The notes under the pieces: model-generated | Database searches by the model: none | What the model saw: only the letters and a program-made list of their open reading frames with translations | What the model was told of the DNA's origin: nothing | Translations under genes and position numbers: made by a program | Shown here: positions 56,495 through 64,000 of the stretch, in pieces | Position numbering within the stretch: the stretch's first letter is position 1 | Layout of the letters: each line of letters starts with the position of its first letter | Source of the DNA: Aedes albopictus | Taxonomy: Eukaryota; Arthropoda; Insecta; Diptera; Culicidae | Direction: 5' to 3' | Assembly (NCBI RefSeq): GCF_035046485.1 | Contig: NC_085138.1 | Coordinates: forward strand, 295,620,515-295,684,514 | Length of the DNA: 64,000 nucleotides

Positions 56495-57080
56495 GTCATG
56501 AAATTTCGCGTAATTCGATTTTTCGGTTGAGGCTGCTGTTATTGATAGTCTACATCTTCCATCTTCGATCTGATGAGCCATTGGCAAAGGTATGTTAAAA
56601 TATCTTCAACTTTTGGCTATTTTCCATCTGATATGACGGGAATTCGCGCAATGACGAAGAAAGTTTCTACACTACTCATATACTGTACAGCTAAAAAATG
56701 TTACATTATATCACCCGTCATATCGCACACATTATTCTATCAGTTCTTAAATTTACAACTTGAACCCGGTATGAAGCTTGCGTTCATTATTCCATACAAT
56801 AAATTGTTTAATGTTAAATTCTATGAGATAGAATAGAAATGTATATGCACAGACAAACAGACGTCTTACTCTACTCACTTCTCATCGTTACCCTTTTTTA
56901 CGATTAGTTCAAATATTTTGTAGTTCGCAAATCGCTCGGTCACGGCGCTCGCATCGTTTTTGCTCCTGTTTGACGTTTTCTCAATACTGCCACCTACTGA
57001 GTGGTTTGCGTAACACAGCCTGGTTAGTATTGGGCGACTATGTTTTCGTAACGATGATTTTTATCGCAATTTGTTCCTAC
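56495..57080. other. No recognised feature
   Basis: Flank of the second LOA-type copy. ATGACGGGAATTCGCG-like and CCCGTCATATCG words near 56634 and 56715 are partly complementary, but I do not call an element. Confidence 0.4.
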
Positions 57081-57082
57081 AC

Positions 57083-57352
57083 AGATCGAAAAAAGAATGT
57101 AAAATTCTGTGACATATGATGCACATGATTGGAGCGTGGGATATCATAGAAGTTTACATGACATATCATGTAAAGTTCATGAAATATCATGTAAACTTCC
57201 ATTATATATCATGTAATTCAGCATGACTCTGAGAGTGTCAAGTAAACACAAATTTACATGATATATCATGTAAACCATCATAACACTAAGTTTACATGAC
57301 TAAAATGAAGTTTACATGACGTGTAAGTCTCATTATTTTTATCTGTGTAGGA
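57083..57352. mobile_element. MITE with repeated ATATATCATGT palindromes (~270 bp)
   Basis: The termini are CTACACAGATCGAAAAAAG and, inversely, CTACACAGATAAAAATAATG. The interior repeats the palindrome ACATGATATATCATGT or half of it at least six times (about 57160-57325). Its style is like the nested MITE at 39292-39585 (CACAGA ends, TTTACATGA motifs), so the two may be related. Confidence 0.75.
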
Positions 57353-57354
57353 TA

Positions 57355-57945
57355 AGACCTAGAACAATCGTAGTAGGAAAACCTTGAGGTATTCCCGGGG
57401 GAATCTCTGAAGGAGTCCCCTGGCAATTTTTTGCAAGAATCCCCGAATGACATTCTAGAGGAACACCCTAGAATACATCCTTGAAAAAACTTGTAGAGGA
57501 ATCTCCGGAGGAGTTCTTGAAAAAAAATCAATGGATATCTTGTTGCAGGATTTCGTGAAGAAAGAAGTCTCAGGATATATTCCAAAAAGAATCTCAAGAC
57601 GAGTATCTGAAGGTAGTCCTTTGCAGGAGCTGCAGGGGGTATTCTTGAAGGAATTCATGGATGGAATCCTGATCAAATCCGTGGATGAACTTCTAAAAGA
57701 TTACTTGGTGATAATTGTGAAAAAATAACTGGATAAGTTCTTGAGAAATTTCCTGGCTTCTGGAAGCATCTCTCTAACTCTATCATAAAGAACTCCATAA
57801 CAGATTGCTGGAGGAAATCCTCTAGCAATCCCTGGAGTAATTCCTGGAGAAATCCCTGGAGGAACTCCTGATGGAAGTCCAGGAGGAATTTCTGAAAGGA
57901 TCCCTGGAGGAATTTTCGGATGTAATGTACACCGAGGCAAGTTGG
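57355..57945. repeat. GAATTC-type minisatellite
   Basis: Units such as CTGGAGGAATTTTCGG, GGAGAAATCCCTGGAGG and GAAGGAATTCATGG. Mostly forward polarity, and the right half is better preserved. Confidence 0.75.
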
Positions 57946-58120
57946 AACGCGAAATTTTGAAAAAGAAATCAATATAATTAAAATATTGCTCAGTCAGAAG
58001 ATTGTTTGATTAACAAACTATGTGTTATGACATTCAAATTGTTTTTCTGGATTTGTTAACATCATGTTAACCCGATGTTTTAGCTTACCTCATCCTTTCC
58101 AGCTTGCCCCGGTGTACCTT
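57946..58120. other. Spacer interrupting the minisatellite
   Basis: Non-periodic AT-rich sequence between two minisatellite blocks, without recognised ends. Confidence 0.4.
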
Positions 58121-58439
58121 ATATCTGGAGAAAGTCCTGGAGGAATCCCTAGAGGAATTCTGGGAGGAATCCCTGCAGAAATTTCTAAAGGGATGCCAGA
58201 TGATTTTTCCAAAAATCTGTATTAGGATTTTAGAAAATCTGTATTTGTCTGTATTTTGAAACTGTGACTGAAAGCCAAAAAACACCGAGTTTCCGTAACT
58301 CCAGCCAGACCCCGTAAGAAATCTGTATGTTGCACATGTAAATTTTTGTGTCCCGAATTTTGCACGAATATTTCTATCTGCAGTAAGTTTTCGCTAAATG
58401 GTTTAAATAGCAGAACGCTATGATTTTGCATAGTAAAAT

Positions 58440-59480
58440 AAATATGTATATTTAGGTCGCCGAATTTTTGTGAAAATTTCTCCAGGGATTCTTCCAGGAA
58501 TTTTCCCCGGGACTTTCCTGGGAGTTTCTCAAAAATGTCCTGAAACTGGTTCACGGGTTTCCGCAGAAAACCCTTTCGAAAATCCCACTGGGATTATTTA
58601 AAGGGTTAAGGAGAAAATTCCTTCAGGGATTGCTACATAAGTTATGTTCCTTAATACATTTTTTCAATATTTTTAGAGAAATTCCTCCAAATTTTTTCTG
58701 GAGTCTTTCTATAGCATTCTCCGAAAATTTATCAATGAATTTCTCCAAGGGTTCCTCCAAGAATTTCTTGTCACGCATCTTGAAAAGATGCAATTCCAGG
58801 AGATATTTTTCTTTAACAAACATTCAGAGATTCTATCAGAAATTCAGAAACTTCCAGTTTGTATGAAGAACTTGCATAATTTAAATTACACATAAATAGA
58901 AAGATTACAAAAATAAACTTCAAGAACCATTCCCGAAATTATTGCTCAAATTTCTACCTAATGGATTACTCATTTTTTTTCAGGTTTTTTATTGGTGGAA
59001 ATGCCTCTAGAAATTCTCAAATGATTTTTCTGGAAAGTTGCTACAAGAGTTTATCCAATAGTTCCTTGAGGTATTACTCCAGGCACTGCTTTGGATTTGT
59101 TCAGACCTTTCTTCAGGTTTTTTTTTTCAAAAAGATTCTCACAATAATTGCTGCAGAAATTCAACTAATAAGCATTTTCCAAAGATTTTTTTTCTAGAAA
59201 TGTTTCAAAGAATATTTGTAGAGGGTTCTCCATTTTTTTAAATTAAGTAATCTCTTCATAAACTTCACGAGATTTTTTTTCGATGAATCTTTCAGAAGTA
59301 CCTCCAGCAGTTCTTCCAAGGATCCCTTCAGAAATCCTCCAGGGAATCTTCAAAAATTCAATGAAGGATTTCTTAAAAAATGCACAAGTACCTTTGTCTG
59401 CAATGTCTGCATTTTTTAAGAGATTTCTCCAGAAATTCCTCCACGGATTCACTTCGGAAATATCACAAGCATTCTTTCAT
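58440..59480. repeat. GAATTC-type minisatellite, degenerate
   Basis: Units such as TTCTCCAGGGATTC, TTCCAGGAATTTTCC and TTCCTCCACGGATTC. Mainly reverse polarity. Open frames here are repeat artefacts. Confidence 0.6.
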
Positions 59481-59519
59481 TGATAGAGTTACTCCAGTTT
59501 AATAAGTTTTTTTTTATTT

Positions 59520-60430
59520 TTTTTTCTAAAACAAACATGAAGGAGTTTCAGCAGCAATCACTTAACGATTTAAAAAAAAAATCTTGGAGAACACTTTGAA
59601 GAGTTTTCGAATAAATCCCTTTAGGATTGGTGAATAATTTATTTGAAGAATTTCAGAATTTTTATTTTTTCAGGAAAACTCCACGAAGTAACTTCCTAAT
59701 TTTGGAGAAATCTCTGGAGATAAATATATCTTTACATACAAATTTCTGAAGAAATCTAAGCAGGAAATTCGGAAAGAAAGAGTTAGAGGAAGTAAAGTTG
59801 GTGGTAATTAAAAAGAAAGTCGGGTTAAGTACTGTTCCTTTTAATTCCACTAAGAATTTGTATCCTTTGACAGATACATATTTCGACCTCAACTGTAAGG
59901 TCGTCTTCGGTATCTCGTACTTGACTCGACTCCAGGCAAGTCCAGTCGAATCAAATACGAGATACTGAAGACGACCTTACAGTTGAGGTCGCAATACGTA
60001 TCTGTCAAGGGATGCAAATTCTTAGTAGAATTGAAAGGAACAGTACTTAATCCGAATTTCTGTTTTTTTACATCCAAGAAGAAGTTGCTTAAGAACTTCC
60101 TGGGGAAATACCTGGAGAAACATTTCGGGAAATTCTTGGTGGAACGCATTACAAAACATTTGCAAAGATCCCAGAAATAAATTCTTCAGATATTTCGTAA
60201 GGAATTTCCGTTGAAATTCTTTGGAAATATTTCTGAATGAATTTCTCAAATAATCCGTGGAGATATAAATGGAGTTAACCGTCGACAAGAAATTTTCGAT
60301 AATTTTTCAAACAAATCTCCAAAAAGAGTGTGTAAAGTTTTTCTTGCTGGAGTTTTAGAAGGAACCCATAGAAATTTATTCAAAGGAATTCCGGGAGAAA
60401 AATTATCAAGGAATATCTTAAGAATGCTCT
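59520..60430. repeat. GAATTC-type minisatellite, interrupted by a MITE
   Basis: Loose units either side of the palindromic MITE at 59825-60050 (GGAGAAATCTCTGGAG; AAGGAATTCCGGGAG). Confidence 0.5.
59825..60050. mobile_element. 226-bp palindromic MITE with TTAA ends
   Basis: TTAAGTACTGTTCC on the left is mirrored by GGAACAGTACTTAA on the right. The arms are about 105-110 bp and nearly complementary (GACCTCAACTGTAAGGTCG with its inverse) around CTCCAGGCAAGTCC. TTAA at both edges could be target duplication. A lone left arm occurs at 48232. Confidence 0.87.
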
Positions 60431-61390
60431 CTGTTCCATATACTAGGTGCCTCTTCGCGTTTTACCGAAATTAGAAAAAAAAACCTTCCTTGTCGCCTTC
60501 TCTGTGCTTCAACAGGCTAAGATGGCCGAAATTGTTGGAGCGTGATATTCACATTCTTTTCATCTGCAAGGTAACGTTTAGAATGCTCAAAAATTTCCAT
60601 CACATATGACGTGTTCCTTTCGCTACATTCGACGCATCACATTTTTGCAAGTTGTTTTCGTACTCTGTAGTTTCCAAAAGCTCTATCGATTTTCAATCTT
60701 TAACACAATTTTATAGTTAGTAACTCAGTTATTTGAAAGGGTGTGTACTGGCTATTTCTTCTCAGGTTCGATTCGTTATTATTATTTAAATAAACTGTCA
60801 TTATTTTCAATTTTCAACGAAAACATTAAAACATTAGCATAAAGAGAACCAGGTATTTTGCTTAGCAAAGTTTCCAACTTTTATTTCACTTCAAGCCTAA
60901 ATTTTCCTTACAACTTAATATTTCACTGGAAACTCGCGACTCTTGCAAATTGTTATGCAAACAGCAATACACATAAAAGAAATCAGCAAAGATATAGTTT
61001 ATTCGGCTTTTTCATATAACAACATAATCTTTGAAAACTTGCTGAAAAACTTAATTTTGGGCGAATTTAAACCTTATATTTACAAGATTTAGATTTCAAC
61101 GTGATAAAAACGTAAAGAAGCCCGTCCTTAACGTATGCTTATTGCATATCTAGGACGTTTTATGTTTCGTAATATTTTTTTTTATTAAATTCAATTCATT
61201 AAAGCAATAATCAGTCTTTACAGTGTTTCTGAAGACGGTGACAAATAACTAAATTCGAAAGAAAAATTTTCCTTTAATGGAATGATTGAAAATTGAGGTC
61301 AAATATGAAAAATATGAATTGTTAAATGGGTTTGTACTCTCAATAATTTTATCACTTTATTTTCCATCTTGCGTGAATGTATGAGGAAAA
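60431..61390. other. No recognised feature
   Basis: AT-rich sequence without coding or repeat structure that I can support. Confidence 0.5.
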
Positions 61391-61498
61391 ATCTGTATCA
61401 TGATCATGAAATCTGTATTTTTTCTGTACTCTGTATCCTGTCTGTATCAACCTCTAAAAATCTGTATAATACAGAAAAATCTGTATATCTGGCATCTC

Positions 61499-62073
61499 TG
61501 CTTGGGAAGTAAATTGTCGCGAACGAATGGTAACCTAAAGGAAAACCTCAACGTTTTGAAACTCTATAAATCAAGACACTTTTAATGTGACATTTTTAAT
61601 AAGATGCAAATAAAAATAACAAAAAAAGTTGACTCATTAAAAGAAGTGAATATCTTCAGCTAACCAGTTAGCAACAGCTTGTAAAAGAAAGTATTGCCTC
61701 AAACTTCCTGCTGCAGATGAAGTAATAAATATCATCTGCAATAAAACCCATTTCACATCACTTTCCACTGACCTTGCTCTACTTCTTCGAAGTTCGATTG
61801 GTGCGACAACAACGGCAGGCAAAATTAAAACTGATTTGAGGCACGTGCCTACCGGCCGAAATCGAGCTTCGTCAATAAAATCACCCTTGTATTAAGCCCC
61901 CCCAGAAAAGCAAAAAAAAAAATCCTGAATGGAAAGGGTGTGCGAAACATTGTCCAATTTTCCTCCGGACTCCAGCTGTCGGATCGCGGACTTTTACAAC
62001 TATTAATCAAATAAGCAAAGCAATAAATCTCGTTTTCTAAGGCGTGCAGCTCGCGCGCGCGCGTTCTTTTGCG
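61499..62073. other. No recognised feature
   Basis: No transposon or coding signal. A poly-A tract lies near 61911-61922 and a CG run at 62050-62062. Confidence 0.5.
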
Positions 62074-62107
62074 TATTTAAAAGGTAACCGGAGTGAAAAA
62101 CTCACTC
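62074..62107 (+). promoter_or_regulatory. Candidate core promoter
   Basis: TATTTAAAAG at 62074 is followed by TCACTC at 62102-62107 (one mismatch to TCAKTY), with the start A 30 bases after the first T. A (CG)n run lies just upstream. No convincing coding region follows within the window, so support is weak. Confidence 0.25.
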
Positions 62108-62307
62108 GAAGAAAAAAGTAGTGCGTCTTTATTCGTGCGATTCGGGCTGACGGAGTCCAAACATAAAAAAAAACTCGAAGGAAAATTTTAGGAATATAAA
62201 TGCTGTTTACACTGTGCAGTTTGCCTGTCTAGCACAAAAGTATTTTATGCAAAACTAAACAAAAATGTCTTCTATATGCTGGTAAACCACCGAAACTTGT
62301 AACCATT

Positions 62308-62396
62308 AACCTTTCAGGACGCGCGCCATCAAGCAACCGAAACTGCACCGCGCTCACGCTGTATACGACGAGCGAGGTTTTTTGGTAGTGTTGTAT
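62308..62396 (-). mobile_element. Partial copy of the TTAA MITE at 32960
   Basis: It begins with TTAACCTTTCAGGACGCGCG and contains CACCGCGCTCACGCTGTATAC, matching the inverse of 32958-33078. The far end is not recognisable. Confidence 0.6.
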
Positions 62397-62559
62397 ATCT
62401 TTTATAATATTGTTTCGTTTTAATAATTTCATGAGCGAAATGTTCAGGTCCATGGCTGGAATAATAATTTATATGTTGAGTCACTAGTTACATATTTGTA
62501 ATATATGCAATAGTTAGGTTTAAACATATATCTTCTTTGGAAATAATTTTCAGAAAATT

Positions 62560-63255
62560 ATCAAGATTCACACACCGCATCCCTTACTCGGCTTTCGTTT
62601 TTCGCCCGCCAACAACATCCCCATTCAAAGCTCATACTCAAGAAGAAATCATTAACAACAGATCCGTGGCGTGCGGGAGCTTTTCGGCGACGCGGTGGTG
62701 ATGATGATGCTGATGGAGATGGAGGGCTTTCATTAAGCGGCTCGCTTTTTTGCTCAACGCTCAACGCTGCTAACTCGCCTCTTTCTTTGTGCTGCTCGTT
62801 TTTTGTTGGAGGCGCGCTAATGTGCATATACGCTCCACCACGCGCCGCCGAGATTTATGCTCCACTGTTGGCGTCCGTGCGTCGCGTGGAACGTCCAGTG
62901 GGGAAAAAGTTACCTTCGTGTTCCAGGTCTGGCGGCAGATCGAATGAAAGACGCGAATGGCGTTGACGACGTTGGAACTGCGAAAAACGGGCGAGATTGT
63001 CATGAATGCGCCTGGGGAAGCGAGTTTTTACTACATAGTGATGTTTCTGTCAGGTTGAATGAAGTCATGAAGGTTGATGGACTGGAAGGCGCTTCATGTA
63101 TGTTTTATGCCAAACTGATGTGGAAACATTTTGGGTTTGATCGGGGGGTTATTTATCACTGAGCATAGTGAAATCGTGAATCTTTCTTTATTTGTAGAGC
63201 GCCCAGGATGTGTTTTGTCTTTTGTAGAAAGATAACCCGGTTAAGTATCAAACTA
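62560..63255. other. Unassigned, moderately GC-rich sequence
   Basis: It contains a GGTGATGATGATGCTGATGG run near 62695. Overlapping open frames of 77-101 codons on both strands have no recognisable motif and are not called. Confidence 0.45.
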
Positions 63256-64000
63256 TACAGGGTGTTAGGTTCCTGAGTGCAAACTTTTTAAAGGGTGATA
63301 GAGGACCATAAATGGTGAAAAAAATTGTTCTACGCATATGGTCAAATCTCAACCGTTACGTAGTTATTGAACTCCCCATGTTTTTGACTCTTATTGCATT
63401 AACTGGCTATAACTTTAAACGGTCAAACTTATCGCACTTTTTTAACCCTTATTCGAAAGATTATTGAATTTCCTATCAAATGGCATCTTTGAACCGATCG
63501 GTTTAGTTAAATAACTAAGTTTTGTAGATCAAATAGCCTGAAAGTTGTGTGTTTTAATTTGTTTGTGTCAATTATTTTTGAAAAATGCGTAATAATTTAA
63601 AATTCTTTCTTTGGCAAAGTTGTGTCCCCTGTTTTACTCTACAATTTGTTCTTTGACATCAAACTTCTATCTCTTATCGTTTTCTTGCAACTTTGATTTA
63701 AACGTCACATTTCAGATCAGAAATTTGCAATCGTCATGGTAAGCACTTTTTTGCGCAAAATTGCAAGAAAACGATAAGAGTTAGAAGTTTGGCGTCAAAG
63801 AACAAATTGTAGAGTGGAACAGGGGCCACAACTTTCCCAAAGAAAGAATTTTAATTTATTACGCATGTTTTAAAGATAATGGACATAAACAAATAAAAAC
63901 ACGCTATTTTTAGCTATTTTGCTCTAGAAAACTTAGTTATTTAGCTAAACCAATTGGTTCAAAGATGCCATTTGATAGAAAATTCAATAATCTTTCGAAT
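63256..64000. mobile_element. Large palindromic element, cut by the window end
   Basis: The left arm begins near ACAGGGTGTTAGGTTCCTG. Sequence from about 63448 (ATTCGAAAGATTATTGAA) to about 63700 is mirrored from about 63750 to 64000 (TTCAATAATCTTTCGAAT), with the centre near 63725. Arms agree closely (ATCAAATGGCATCTTTGAAC; ACTCTACAATTTGTTCTTTG; TCTTATCGTTTTCTTGCA with their inverses). By symmetry roughly 190 bp more of the right arm should lie beyond the window. No protein is seen. Confidence 0.85.

Larger units (their letters stand above)
58193..61498. mobile_element. Possible inverted-repeat element with ATCTGTATT ends
   Basis: GATGCCAGATGATTTTTCC followed by several ATCTGTATT steps (58193-58260) is mirrored at 61395-61498, whose inverse reads GATGCCAGATATACAGATT with more ATCTGTATT-like steps. 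The interval contains minisatellite and other insertions and no transposase. It may be one invaded element or two unrelated ends. Confidence 0.4.

Noticed and set aside
62857..63162. 101-codon plus-strand open frame near the right end
   Set aside because: A minus-strand frame overlaps it, there is no recognised family, and nothing links it to the weak promoter at 62074.

Overview
The window looks like a transposon-dense intergenic region of a culicine mosquito, most likely Aedes. The basis is the mix of element types: tRNA-headed SINEs resembling Feilai, RTE- and LOA-type LINEs, a BEL/Pao LTR element and many small palindromic MITEs, in AT-rich DNA. No complete host protein-coding gene was found. 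The long open frames are retroelement proteins or artefacts of repeats. Two 500-base N gaps (22086-22585 and 47586-48085) mark assembly breaks.

Layout. 1-7880 is a degenerate minisatellite built from 12/24-bp GAATTC-centred units; it changes orientation several times and is punctuated by a recurring non-satellite module and one SINE. 8210-9725 grades into a nearly pure (TTTATTTG)n tract of about 1.1 kb. 10095-13434 is a defective RTE LINE (minus strand) with a 15-bp target-site duplication (TSD) and a nested 96-bp MITE. 14590-15690 is the 5' part of a second LINE, followed by a 221-bp MITE and a BEL/Pao element (5' LTR 15912-16493, gag-pol from 16710) whose open frame is intact until the first gap and begins with a PHD zinc finger. 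22586-25180 is AT-rich and has one weak core-promoter candidate near 24050-24140.

25180-27550 is a LOA-type LINE fragment split by a TA-flanked inverted-repeat element that itself carries minisatellite. 27740-32600 is a minus-strand Jockey/CR1-type LINE split by a 2.4-kb composite with a ~154-bp tandem array. 32746-33090 is a SINE with a TTAA MITE lodged at its tail/TSD junction. 33550-37490 holds foldbacks, two LINE fragments and SINE pieces. 38265-38626 is a long palindrome. 39145-40633 is an inverted-repeat element invaded by a MITE and two SINEs.

42125-45279 is a LOA-type LINE with an RNase H domain, flanked by an apparently identical 254-bp direct repeat. A second, inverted copy lies at 53262-56494. 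Between them are MITEs, a ~135-bp tandem array, the second gap and a more GC-rich, repeat-poor block (about 50370-52560), the best candidate for non-transposon DNA. 57080-61500 is more minisatellite with nested palindromes, and the window ends inside a large palindromic element (from 63256).

The sequence reads as layered insertion history. Many insertions can be ordered because their TSDs, or an uninterrupted second copy of the same sequence, are also in the window.
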